DNA of 64,000 bases from Pieris napi (Eukaryota > Arthropoda > Insecta > Lepidoptera > Pieridae), in NCBI RefSeq assembly GCF_905475465.1, contig NC_062242.1, forward strand, positions 3,685,501 through 3,749,500. Direction: 5' to 3'. Position 1 is the stretch's first letter. Every line of letters starts with the position of its first letter. The notes beneath the pieces are model-generated. The model was not told where the DNA came from, ran no database searches, and saw nothing but the letters and a program-made list of their open reading frames with translations. Position numbers and translations under genes: made by a program. Positions 45,860 to 57,848 of this stretch are shown here, one piece after another.

Positions 45860-46170
45860 TTTTTGTGTTGAACCCGTAAGGAAAGCGAAAGCTTGGGCGT
45901 CCCAGGCAAACCTGTCGCCGTACAGTTGCAGATGAGGCAAAGAGAGCCGGAAAGACTTAGAGCGAGGTGAAATACGAGGCTCAAGACCGTAGGTGGTAGA
46001 GACTCACTGTGGACGCGCTCTGCCCCATCTAGGGGTTATAGGACATTAAGAGAAGAGAGTTGACCGTTAGTGGTGATTGTCGTAATACTATTCGGTACAA
46101 TTGTTTTCGGCACGGATATTATAAGTCACCCTCTGCCCTCATCTTCATGTCCATGAAATAAATAAATGTT
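45860..46170 (+). mobile_element. Probable retroelement 3' region
   Basis: This GC-richer, non-coding stretch (CCCGTAAGGAAAGCGAAAGC, GTGGACGCGCTCTGCCCCAT, CCCTCTGCCCTCATCTTCAT) ends in a polyadenylation-like AATAAATAAATG. It resembles the 3' UTR of a lepidopteran non-LTR element as I remember it. No second copy is present here to confirm. Confidence 0.35.
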
Positions 46171-48359
46171 TTTTGACTGTCCCATTCATCCAAAACTATT
46201 TCATAATTTATATATTCTTTAATTACTTTTTTTAATTTTTTTTTTTATTATAAGTAGATTTGAGAACACTTTTAAGTTAAAAATACCTGTGTCAGGGTTC
46301 CCAATTTTTCCGTAACAAAGAAAATACGTTACATATTTAATTACAATTACATTTTTTAACTTTTTAAAACAAATTCTGTATCAAATTAAAATTTACAGTA
46401 TACGCGACGCGTGCAAACGATTAATTGCATGAGTGAGTGTTTGAGTGAAAAAGTGAGTGTGATGTGTATGAAGTACTCGTAAGAAAGAAAGTTATGTAGA
46501 AGGCTCATAAAAAAATATGTTTTCAATTGTAGATTAATTCTTTATCGTAATAATAATTCTACCTGATATTCTGGAATATAATATGTAACTCAGTGCAACA
46601 TCGTATATTTATTTTTTTCATCTTAAAAAAGCTACCAAACTTTTGTCTTGAACTTGTAAGGATCTTGCCTTTGTTTTTTCAAGATAATTGTTTGAAAACT
46701 GAAAATATAAGTTCAAAACTATAACAAATAAACTCGTAAATAATATTACCAGTCACGAACAGTGTATCTGCAAGTTATTGTATTAATATCGGGTTTGGCT
46801 CGCTTCCAGCGCCGAGCCCGACTAGCTTATACACTTTGACAACTACTCACTTTCACACCTATGTTTAAGTTAAAACGCCGGTTCTGACTTTTGGGCCATA
46901 TCCGTTACTTGTTTATTGTAAAGATAAAAGATGTAGGTTTATGGAACCTATATGCGATGGTTCAGCACTAATAGCACTATTAACACTTGTACAGTAATGA
47001 TAACCAGGAACCATGTTACACCAAACAATCGACAACGTATGTCAGGCATCGAAAGCTTACTATTTGCGTAATCAATATACATTTTATAGTCTTTGAAACG
47101 GCCGTGAAAATATACATGTGAGTGTTCATAAATAAAGTTTTAGTGAAATTTTTCAAATGAATACCTTACCAATTGTAAAGCAAAAGTTAATGTGTATAAT
47201 TGTTTTGTACGCGTATAACTGCAATATAATGTTATATTGGTAGTATTTTCATGCTATAGGCAAGGGTTATAATTGCTTAGTTCTATTGCCTACTATCTAT
47301 CGCAGAGTCGCCCGCGTGGTTTACGTGTTTTGGCAAGATTTTTTGCGACCTCTTAATAAAAAAATCTTATAATTCAGTCAATTTACATCAAACAATAAAG
47401 AATTATATAATAATAATCAGCACATTTAATTTATATCGACATACCCACAACTTAATCCCACTTAAAAACACTTAACCAATAACAACAATAGCTCATAAAA
47501 TCACGAAATATACAGATCTTAAACATGATATTAGGAGGATGTGGACCCATAACAAAGTATTGATACTTTCGGTTGTCCGGTCAATGGATCAATTTCATTT
47601 TGTCCACCACCGGAATAATCCCAAAACAGCAAAACAATAGGATACATTAACTTGTTAGACCTCTGAAACTAATTCATATCATCCTTCAAAAAGCAGTAAT
47701 ATTACTGCAAAGAATAACCCGCAAATTTCTACAAGATAATAACCCATAAAAACTGTGTTCACTTGGCTAAGAGCTTAACGGTGGATCATTAATCCATCCT
47801 GAGCTAAACTGAACAGTTACCTATAATAATAACACTTTATTAACATCACAATAACACTAAACAGGACATTACAGGTAATCTCTCTGCTAAAAGCAGTTTT
47901 TTACCTAAAGCTTTATCTTACTTAAACTTATCTATTGTTTTGTATACTAGAAAAGTTTAGGAGTTTATCGAATCCATACAGACAGCAGACACGGGATTCA
48001 TTTTGTAGAATTTAAGAATTTCGTTCGTTATTTCCTACATCGACCCAATTCCTATGCTTAATTTTAAGCTGTAGATTTATTGAGTTTTAGAACTAGAAGT
48101 TTGAATCGGTATTGCGAAACCAATATGAAACATGGAAATCTTCCGCGTCAGTACATTGCACAATAGGGATGTCGAAACAACAGTAAAAATTTGTTCATAT
48201 TATTTATATGACTTTTGTTTGAGTGAAACAATATATATTAGTATTGTTTAGCCGATCTATAATTTCATATAGCCGCTATTGTTATTTTCGTTAAGACCAG
48301 TAATAATAAAATAATGATTAATAATTTATTTTTGTTTGTTTTATTAATACTCCGTGTCA
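46171..48359. other. AT-rich non-coding intron
   Basis: No gene or repeat is recognised. A small GC-rich hairpin (TCGGGTTTGGC against GCCGAGCCCGA) is at about 46788-46815. Confidence 0.4.
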
Positions 48360-48430
48360 AGTATACAGAAGTACAGTACAATTAGGATAATGAAATAAAA
48401 AGAAAGACAGGCAGGCGGCCTAACCTATTT
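48360..48430 (-). mobile_element. Non-LTR retrotransposon 3' UTR scrap, family J
   Basis: On the minus strand GGTTGCCAAGAGATCGCTC and AGGCCGCCTGCCTGTC match the 3' UTR that follows the RT tail at 59664-59949. Confidence 0.55.
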
Positions 48431-48591
48431 CGAGCGATCTCTTGGCAACCACTGTAAAAAAATATATAAGGTGTGCAAAAGTACATAAGACGTATTAGTT
48501 ACTTAGGCAAAACAAATGAAACAAACAAGCAATTAAAACATATGTAAACAGTGAAAGGGACAATAATAAAACAAGGACTCATGAAAGAGAA

Positions 48592-48903
48592 AAGTTATAC
48601 TTCGTTTGGCACGTTAGGGAAAAATGATGAGAGTAAATTTTTACGATGCGCCCGCACACCGTCACAAAAAACCGACACCCTGAAGTTAGCAGACAACATT
48701 TTAAAATAAATTTGTGATATTTAAATAAACTTCAATGTATTAAATACCTTTTTTCTATTGTTAGTGTCGTTTTTTCTACAAACGAAAAAGGCATAATAAA
48801 TAAGGCGAAAGATAACATTTAAAAAAATATTTTTATCTTGTTACGCCAAAGAAGTATAACTTCTAACGCGTGTAGGTACATAAGTACATACAAGCTTTTT
48901 TAA
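48592..48903 (+). repeat. MITE family A, copy 5 (short form)
   Basis: AAGTTATACTTCGTTTGGCA, GATGCGCCCGCACACCGTCA, TTACGCCAAAGAAGTATAAC and CTAACGCGTGTAGG are present. The middle contains a duplicated ACAAACGAAAAAGGC segment relative to copy 1. Confidence 0.8.
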
Positions 48904-49508
48904 GTTAATTTGGTTAGTAAAATTAAACAAGCGCTATCACAAGCAAACATAGCATTAAAATCATTTGTTTCTAGGCTGACCAACTGCTGATTTTAGAATT
49001 CGGAAGTTACCTGATAAAAAGTAAAAATGGGGTTAAAGAAACGACAACCCTGTAGTATAACTCAATCGATCACGTAGCAGCAGTTTTGGCTCGTCTAAAT
49101 CCCTGACCGTATGCAAATTTAATAGTACTAGAAAGCAAAGGCTGCTCCTACCTGTTCTATAATTCAATGCTTCCGCTGATAATACACTTCGGGAAATCGT
49201 ATTGATTATCGGTTTATGGATTTTAAAATCTAAATTTATTAAAGAAAATTTTTAAAACTCGTAATAACTCATATGAAATATAAGATTTAATCTAAGTTTA
49301 CAGCTTAGATTGCCATCACTTCTGTGTGTGGAAGGGTATCTCCTAGGAGAAGTTTGTGTGTTAAAGGTAAGGAAAAATAGTTAGAGTTAGATATAGAAAG
49401 TCTTTATTACGGTGAAAATGCAATTGGAAACAAGGGGAACTTTGGCCAATTTTGTAAATGTTTAGGTGTGAATATTTGTGTTAGAAAACAGTCATATTTA
49501 AAATTCAG

Positions 49509-49621
49509 CTTTGTACTAAAAGATAGTCTAGACAGCGATGGCTTATCTGACTTCATTAAGGATGTATCAAAGAAGCCGCTGGCGCGAGGCCAAGGGTTCA
49601 CTCGGGTTGACGTGACCACAG
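49509..49621 (+). CDS. Candidate internal exon, unknown product
   Basis: A possible acceptor TTTAAAATTCAG precedes an open stretch (VLKDSLDSDGLSDFIKDVSK, then KPLARGQGFTRVDVTT) ending at CACAG followed by GTGCTC, a weak donor. Composition and codon use look gene-like against the AT-rich background, and it matches no repeat in the window. The minus strand is open across the same stretch. It could be an unrecognised transposon fragment. Confidence 0.25.
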
Positions 49622-51071
49622 GTGCTCCACGCAAAGCTCATAGATCACTAACATATGTTCTATTTTATTTTTGACAGTTGTTATATAGGAACTCTTTTCA
49701 TAATTAAATTTTAATTCGATGAAAGACACGTTTATTGGCAAAGTGACATTAAAACATTCACTAGCTATTTGAGGTTTATAGTGAGTTTATAAATGAGAGA
49801 TTACTGTGTTTCATTAATATTAGGTCCTCACTAAGGACTCCTTACATACTAAATTGGCGTTTTGTATGGAAGGAACAAAAAGCAGATTTTTTATAATATA
49901 ATATATTTAATTATTCAAAGTACCATTGCTCTCTATGCACTTTTTCCATCATTGATCGACTAAATAAAAAACCATTGGGACGGGAATCAATAAAATCTTT
50001 GAAGACTTTTTTTTACCTTGCAAGAAGTTATCCAAATTTCGAAAAAAAAAAAGGTTGTCTGTTGGGACAAGATCCAGGGAGTACGGTGGATGTCAGACAT
50101 TCCAATTGAAGCTTATCTAATTTGGTAGCAGTCTGTTGTGCAGTTTCAAGCTTTTTCACCTTCCCTTTTTTGAATTTTTTTATAAACAATGTAATGTTAC
50201 TTTATAAATGCGACTTACGTGTTTAAGTTTTAGTTCAGTAATAAAGCGTTGCACGGATGTTGGGCTTTGAAGAGAATAGCGTACCTTCACATACATCTAT
50301 AGTCTAAGTCTGAACTTATAAAATTTTCAGTGCAAGCTCGCATAGAAACTCATTTCCTGATTCCAATAACTCGTTCGCTTTTCCACAAACAAGCGACAAA
50401 GATTACGCTGCAAATTGAATAGTTGCTATCGGACGAGTTTAGCCTAGAAAGCAACTAAACTTCCTTTTGAATAGTCTTATCTAGGAACTTGTCGCTACTC
50501 TGTGTACCGTCAGCAAACAATAACTTAAAGTAAATTGGAAGCGATTTAGAAATGGTTTTAATGGAAATCATGACTTGCACATCGGTTAGTACACCTTATC
50601 ATTTTAGATTAGTTTATAAAGAGACACTCACTCACTTCGCTGGCGACCCAAAAAATGTCTTGGCGTCGTAAATGAGAATCTTCCAGCGCTTCGCCAATTG
50701 CTGGTTTTCAGCTGCAGCTGGTACTCCTCCAGTCGATCTAGAGGTACCTAGACCGATCTACCGACCACTAGGCCGGGTCAGGTAACTACTTTTTCGAAGA
50801 TAAAATTAATCCTATTTAAAATATATGGTTTAAAAAGAATGATGCGGGAGGTGTGTCATGTTTATTGCTAAAGGAAGTTCGTGAGCGTAGGAATTCAAGT
50901 TAATCAAAAAGTGTGTCAATATTGAATTAATCAAAAATTTATATGACTGATTTTGGTTTATATTTGATGGACTAGTTAAGCGTGAACCTTAATACCATAT
51001 CTGTTGTAATAACAACTAGCAATAATTGTTTAAAACATCCTTTTTTTACGAATAAGTATCGGAATATAGCG
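49622..51071. other. Non-coding intron
   Basis: No gene. 50320-50560 is GC-richer and not matched elsewhere in the window. Confidence 0.4.
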
Positions 51072-51180
51072 AGGAAATACTGCCAGCATTAAAGGAACAC
51101 TGCCACAGGGACCAAACTTTTTAAATTTGTTTTAGTTTTCTATTTATCTGCTCTTAATTATTATTGAGAATACAATAATT
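51072..51180 (+). repeat. Retroelement-like 3' tail, family T, copy 3
   Basis: GAGGAAATACTGCCAGCATT then AAAGGAACACTGCCACAGGG and ACCAAAC, followed by an AT tail as in 29608. Confidence 0.5.
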
Positions 51181-53180
51181 TAAATTATTTGTTGACGGTA
51201 CAACACAACTGCAGCTAAGCTACGTCAGTCGTCACATTCTATCACTACGACACTACATTTATTTACTTATGATACATGCTACACTATCCTGAATAATATC
51301 TAAATTTGTTCCTTATTGTGTTTATTTCTTGATTTATTAATTTCGGTGATGATATTAGATTCTAGACTAGAATATGTCTATCACGCAAAGTTTGCTGTTA
51401 TTTAATAGAATAGAAATTATCTATGAGCATTAAGTATTTTTATTACGTTTAAATAACGTTGTCTATGGACAGTAGATAAACGCTCGCGAATGCTTTATCG
51501 ATTTTTGAATAAATTAAACGATAAAGTTTATTTTAACTGAGCATAACATGAAGGTGACTGCTGTAGCCAATAGCGGTTAATAGTAGCGTGTAATTTAGCG
51601 TTAGGTTTTCAACTGAAGCTGTATTTTTATATATCTTATAGTCAAACAACACTTGGTCTTTCGCTATTAATAGGTTTTTTTATAATTGTAACTCTATATA
51701 GCTGTATATTTGTCGATTCTGTCGGGAACTGAATCCCAGACCCTTCCCACGTTCACTTATCTTAATGGAGGGTGTAATATGCCAAAGTAAATTCCCAGCT
51801 AAGTGGCGAGATTATAATATATAGTATCAAAGGATATTAGAGAGCTTCAGAGAGTTCTGCCGCAATAACGGGAGCAGTCCTGACTTTGTGATAATTTTCA
51901 CTATTTCCCTTATAATGCGTATTAAAGAGGATTTTTTTATATTATTTTCCTTAATAATAATAACTACACCCAATAATTATATAATGAAAAAATACATGTA
52001 ATAGAAAAAGATTCTATACATCTTCTAATTAATGACATAACAAGCTCAACAATATGTACAAAGAGCTAAACATCTGAATAAATTATTTTGCGCGCTTATA
52101 TAATCTAAAATTGCATATAAATATTATCTTGACATACCTGAAATGTCGCTCAAAGTAAAATATCCGATACAACCTAATAACCTTGCAAAAACCGAGCAAC
52201 ATTCCCCAAGACAGAGCCGTCGAAGATCAAAAGCTTAGGGCGTATATTAAGAATTTCTCGGTCGTACGTCAAAGCAATTCTCACATTGTCCCAGGACAAA
52301 AGACACTTCGTTAAAATATTCAAGGGTCCTCTGAGCGGGCGTTTATAAGCGCAAATTGCTCGGAACTTTTTAAAACAACCTTTTTCGAAGCCTTGCCACC
52401 ATTTTGTAACACGTCATTTGGGGGCTCAGTCAATAACTAAATACAGTGAGTGATTAGGCTGTTGGCTGTACAAAATTGAGCTTTGACTACATTTTTAACA
52501 GATTTTTTTACTCACGATGATAGCATACAGGTATTGTACGCCATTGATATTACTTATATTATACTAGCCTTAATTCGGTTGTGGGTGATGTTATAAAAAG
52601 GCTTTGACTTTAAATAAATAGACTATCCAATATAGAACTTTTAGATTCGAACCAAGTAATTCCTGAAATGCTTTTAGACTTAGGTATACTTAAACATCTC
52701 ATAAAATATTTAGATTTCAATAATAAAAGCTCTACAGATTACGGAATAATAAAAATAAGTTGATGAAGAAAGTGTGGATACAGATACATTAATGATTAAA
52801 TGTTAGGTTAAACATTCAGTAAATATGTTATACGATACGATACGATATCTCTACGATTGGAATATTTTGTTTAGTTAAAATATTGATAATTACTTTTGAG
52901 CCAGGTTATCGGAATTTTATTCTATTTTTAATATGAGAGTCAATTAAAAGTGTTTTCAGTTCAATACGGCGTGTATTTTCACAGACCCGAAACGAACAAA
53001 TTGGTATGGACCGAAGCCGTCATATTAAATCAATGTGCTACTTGTTAACCTAGTTTTGCTATTAAGCTAGCTTTTGCTTCTGAACTCGTCTGAGCAAATA
53101 TAAGAAAATATATTTTTTATTTACATTACTAAGTGACAATAATCGATCATGAGATATAAGTATTATACCTACAGTAGGTA
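51181..53180. other. Non-coding intron
   Basis: No gene. 52190-52440 is GC-richer unique sequence without a long frame. Confidence 0.4.
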
Positions 53181-53364
53181 CTAGCAGCGTATCCCGGCAA
53201 GAGTGGTACCTTTTTAAGATAATTTGAAGATAAATATATCTTATTTTATGAGGTATAATACAGCATTCTAATCTTGATAGATTTATGAAATTGTTCCAGT
53301 AGTTTTTGAGTTTATTCGTTACAACGAAAATTCAAATCTTTCATATTTATAATATTAGTATAGA
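53181..53364 (-). mobile_element. Short non-autonomous Helitron, 184 bp
   Basis: The minus strand starts TCTATACTAATATTATAAAT and ends CTTGCCGGGATACGCTGCTA G at 53181. The 'ACGAATAAACTCAAAAAC' block is characteristic of this family (compare 9110 and 31419). Confidence 0.7.
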
Positions 53365-54160
53365 AAAGAAACCATAAACGCTTTAATATGAAGTTTTGTA
53401 AATCTGTAAGTAATTCTATCTTTTATTTATTTTTGTAATGGATTGGTTGTATTTGAACCGGTTTGGTTGTATTTGATAAATCTAAATGAAACATTATTTT
53501 ACCGAATGTTTAAAACGATTTAGCAGGTTTGTTTTCAAATCTAATGTAGGAAAAAACTTCAATTCCAATTTTCACTCTTATTTCATTAAATAAATTGTTA
53601 AAGAATGTAAGTAAATTCGCATGAAAAATCATTTTTTCGGATGATAAACTCGGCTCTATGTTACGTAACATTATTACTCAAGGTTCTTTAACAAAATAAG
53701 ACCCTGGATCGACCACTTAATATGACGATACAAATAGAGCTGTAACAATATGTCTAAATAATCAACCGTCAACCACAAGTATGTCAACATGTTACCCGAT
53801 ATGTGTAGAACTAACTAGAGAAACCTCAACTCTATACACCTACTCTAATTTGCAATCCTATGCAAATTCTAACTTGGGTTTAATGTTATGAAGTTCTGTC
53901 GTGTTCGACAAATTCTTATTGCCAAAGATTGAGTGCCTTGAACACGCGAATGTCGGGGCGGTGGTAGCAGTTTAGATGAGCCCGTTTGCTTTATATAAAA
54001 CAGATTGACGTAATATTTTGCACTAGTATATTTCAAAGATTAGAACATAAAATCAATCAAGTGGAAAAATTGTATACAGATTATACTAGATGTCACAGAT
54101 TGACACGTTATGTATTAATGTCATTGTGATTGTGTGTGTGATTTACCAAAAAAATAAATC
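53365..54160. other. AT-rich non-coding intron
   Basis: Only a possible scrap of the family N tail (GATGAGCCCGTTTGC near 53975) is seen. Confidence 0.4.
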
Positions 54161-54434
54161 AGTGGCGCTACTACCTTTTGTATCTGAGCCTCAGATTTCT
54201 GTATCTGTTTCATGATCATTTGTTCAATCTAATAAGCAAGTAGGTGATTAGCTTGAAACACGCTGTCGACTTTTTGGGCCTAAGGCAAGCCCGTTTCCTC
54301 ACTATGTTTTACTTAACCGATTCAGCGAATGTTAAATGCGCACATAGAAAGTCCATTGGCACAGCTGGGGATAGAACCTACGACCTCATGGATGAGCGTC
54401 GCAAGCTGAAACCTCTTAACTGCCATCACTGCTC
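54161..54434 (-). mobile_element. tRNA-derived SINE, full length
   Basis: AGTGGCGCTACTACCTTTTG (tail), TAAGCAAGTAGGTGATTAGC, GGGGATAGAACC (box B region, one change) and CTTAACTGCCATCACTGCTC (head) are all in order on the minus strand. It is the same family as 15751. Confidence 0.8.
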
Positions 54435-54574
54435 TTAACTTATGTGTTAAGTTTTACTTAAACATTGCGTTTGCGTGGGAGGTGTTTACATCTTAAATCT
54501 GTCAAAATGACCTTTACAAAGTTCAAACATGTGACATAATTCACTAAAAATAATAATCTATAAATAGGAACAAC

Positions 54575-54649
54575 CCTTTGATGAGATATTTCTGGATCAC
54601 ACTCAGCTTGAGTGTGATCCAGAAATATCTCACAAAGCAATTCAAAGGG
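54575..54649. repeat. Perfect 24-bp foldback with 3-nt loop
   Basis: The arm at 54582-54605 (TGAGATATTTCTGGATCACA then CTCA) is exactly complementary to 54609-54632, with loop GCT. After a 9-nt bulge the stem extends by CCCTTTGA against TCAAAGGG. An 81-codon minus frame crosses it but has no domain. Confidence 0.85.
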
Positions 54650-54867
54650 CGCCCTACACTTCTCAACGGCTAATTGATCTTGTTCAGTGTCTCTTAGAAC
54701 CACTTAATGTGACTGTATTTCTTTTTTGTATGCGTAGGCTGTGGAGTAATTAATCGGAATGTGTAAATTTTAAATAATAATATTACTAAAATAAATAGTA
54801 ATCGGCCTGGCCTATCTTTGTGTTCATATAATTTCATAAATTAAACACAGCCACTATATATAAACAT

Positions 54868-55128
54868 TTTTTTTTATATAACGGGGAACGCGGGCAGGAG
54901 GCTCATCTGATGTTAATTGATACCGCCGCCCATGGACACACATTGCCAGAAGGCTCGCAAGTGCTTGCTGCCAGCCTTTTAAGAATTGGTACGCTCTTTT
55001 CTTGAAGGAGTCTAAGTCGAATTGGTTCGAAAATACTTCATTGGGCAGCTGGTTCCACATGAAAACTGCATTAAGAAACGCTCAGTTGTGGAACGACAGA
55101 CGCCGAGGTGATACGGATGGTATTTTGT
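54868..55128 (-). mobile_element. Non-LTR retrotransposon 3' end, family N
   Basis: The minus strand reads CGTTTCTTAATGCAG…, then an RT C-terminal frame MWNQLPNEVFSNQFDLDSFK. This holds the W-N-x-L-P motif common to non-LTR RT C-termini. The tail is CCTCCTGCCCGCG. It is the best-preserved member of family N here. Confidence 0.7.
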
Positions 55129-56193
55129 TTGTATCAAAAGAGTTTTTATAACTATAGTATAAGAACAATACTTACGAGTAGTAGGTTTAGATAGAGAATG
55201 TATGAATACTTAAATATCAGAAACCGTTTAAAATAAACAAAAATCAACGATTTCTTGTAATAAAACTCTTGTTTCTCTAAGCTATTATAAGTAATAGTTA
55301 AAAGGAAATTTGAAATAGCAAAAAGAAAAAGCGTTTTTCTCGAAATTCACGTAATCCTAACGCTTACTCAACACTTTTCATTTACATAAGCTCGAGTTAA
55401 AGAAAAAATCTAATTATGTTTTTAACTCAAGCGTTGGACGTTAATTATTTTTAAATGAAATGTTGAAGGGTATTTTTTGCATGTTTTGAACGTTAACGTG
55501 TTTAACCCATGACTACCCTCGGTGTAAAGTTTGTGTCTGCATCCTATATGTTCGTGGTAACGTGTTAATTAAATATAATGTCCTGAATGTATTAAAGCTT
55601 TAGAGATTAGTATATATAAGTATTACATAAGAAAGCTTTTAAATATTAATAACTGTTATCTGGCTTGAACTTTCCTTCGTGAAACTTTAGAAATATCGAC
55701 TTTAGGAACAAGCTGAGCTTTTATCTTAAGTCTACACATAAACTTTCCAAGTTCTATAAACTAGCATAAAGATATGAAAACAACTGTTGTAGGTTGTATA
55801 AAATATTGAGATGATTTTCTATGCCTCAGGGTAAGATTAAGAGTCGAAACTTGGGCCAATGTATGATTACTATAATGCAATATGTTTTTTACGTATGTTA
55901 TCCTTATTCTATATGTTATGTAGGATATTACTTGTGGTATTCCAGAAGTTCTGTTGGTATAGATAAAAAAATATTGTAAATTAGTTTGAAAAATGTAATA
56001 AGAATAAATCTTATGTAATAGATTAATTAGCGTAGAAGTCAAAGTCAAAAGTAAAGTAAAAAATTTTGAATAAGTCAAGATTAAATTACAACAAATAATT
56101 GCCTGTGAATTCGAAAATCAAAATGTATTCATTTAGGTATTTGTTTATCAGTTATGAACATGAAGAAAATTTTATTAAATACTTGTTGCTCTT
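55129..56193. other. AT-rich non-coding intron
   Basis: Nothing supportable. The 105-codon minus frame at 55761-56078 is low-complexity, with no domain. Confidence 0.4.
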
Positions 56194-56290
56194 TTTACCG
56201 CTTTTAAAGCCAAAGGCGTGCATTACACAAGAAAACTGGCAGTAAACACTCCGCTAATCTTTTTAATCGCAAACATTTTATTTTACAAGA
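56194..56290 (-). repeat. Partial copy of non-LTR tail, family R
   Basis: AAAACTGGCAGTAAACACTC and CGCTAATCTTTTTAATCGC match the equivalent part of 56553-56772, but the rest is missing. Confidence 0.45.
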
Positions 56291-56552
56291 TAAAAGTACA
56301 TGCTATACATATATATAAAGCGCTATATTAGACGTCCTGTAAACAATACTTTTAATTATACGATGGCGGTAATATTAAAGTCTGGGTGATTTTTCGGATG
56401 CGGAAAATATCTTAGAGGACACAATGATTCCCTACTAGGACGATCATTTGCCTGTAACCTGGATCTTTTAGCATGAAAACACGCGGCCAATAGCGTCAAA
56501 CGTTTTCGCTAGAACAGCGTAGGTATATATCAGTTTTAGACTAGCCGGCAAA

Positions 56553-56772
56553 TAGTCAAAGTCAAAAATCATTTATTCATATAGGTAACACAATGTACAC
56601 TCATGAACGTCAAAAAAGAAATATACATTAAGTGCCTCTAATTTTACATGTACTGCCAGTTCTAAAATCAAGGGCGTAGAACGGAAGAGAAGAACTAGCA
56701 ATAAACTCTCCGCCACTCTTTTTAATCGCCGTTGTTTTGCACAACGTTTGTAAGGAGCTGCAACCAATACAA
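56553..56772 (-). mobile_element. Non-LTR retrotransposon 3' tail, family R
   Basis: On the minus strand: GATTAAAAAGAGTGGCGGAG, TTCTACGCCCTTGATTTTAG, CCTATATGAATAAATGATTT, ending TTTGACTTTGACT. It is the same tail as 17097. Confidence 0.7.
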
Positions 56773-57479
56773 CATGTTCCACATGACATCTTTAGTAATT
56801 AATAATAATAACATAAAGTAAAAACAAAGATTTGTCCTCTATCAGCAGGAGGCATGGTGAAGTAGGAGCACGAACTTACATTCACGTGGATGGTCCGTAG
56901 TCTATATTATACACAATTATTGACATTTACTCTGCAAATATAGGAGAAAAAAATCAGCTTCAGATTGTGCTAAAAATATTTTATAAATATCAGACGCACT
57001 TGAGTCTTTATAAAAATTGGTTGTTAGCAAAGAGTTGGAAAAGCATTCATTATAAGGCGCAAAGCCTTTTAACCGCGTTATGAAAAGGACTCTTCCCAAA
57101 GGTATACTGACATAATGGTAAACAACACTTTCTCTATACTACAAGTTATAGGTGGTCGCGTTTTAATTTTATCAACAATTCCTCAGGAATTCCAATTTTT
57201 TTTGAAACGTAAAAGTACAAAATGCAATATATGATTATAGTTACGTTACCTTACGGATTTAATATTTAGATTACCCTTTGTCATTTTTACACTGCGTTTT
57301 CAATACAGCATTGCCATGTGTTAGTTACAATACCACTGTTTTTATAATGATATATTTTTCCTAAATAATTCATTTTCAGGAATTTATAATACATCTACAC
57401 TCTTCTGATTTGAAATAGTATATCAATTTAATACCTACTAATTAACTTAATTTTTCATAGATGATTGAGTTGTATATGA
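56773..57479. other. AT-rich non-coding intron
   Basis: Nothing supportable is seen. Confidence 0.45.
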
Positions 57480-57848
57480 CTAGCTGACCCGGCAAACGTT
57501 GTTTTGCCATGTACGTATATATTATTTCTAGGAAACATTTTTTTAGTTCAATAAAAATAACTATCTACCATAATAAAAAATAGGAGTTGATCGTAAAGGG
57601 GTGAAAATTAAAGATGTATGTATTCTGTATCATAAAAAATAAAAACTAAAAAATAGTCTAAAAAATAAAAAAAATAAAAAAATATGGCTGGACCCACCCT
57701 TAACATTAAGGGGGATGAAAAATAGATGTTGTCTGATTCGCTGACCTAACAGATATGAGATATGCACACAAAATTTCACGAAATCGATCGAGCCATTTCG
57801 GACGAGTTTAATTACAAATACCGTGACACGATAATTTTATATATTAGA
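57480..57848 (-). mobile_element. Non-autonomous Helitron, 369 bp, intact ends
   Basis: The minus strand starts TCTAATATATAAAATTATCG and ends AACGTTTGCCGGGTCAGCTA G. Its 3' end matches 14349 and 22866. The 5' block TCCGAAATGGCTCGATCGAT is typical. Confidence 0.8.

Noticed and set aside
52130..52150. Minus-strand CAG-GTATGT as a recursive splice site
   Set aside because: The upstream pyrimidine tract is poor and it is antisense to the only gene seen.
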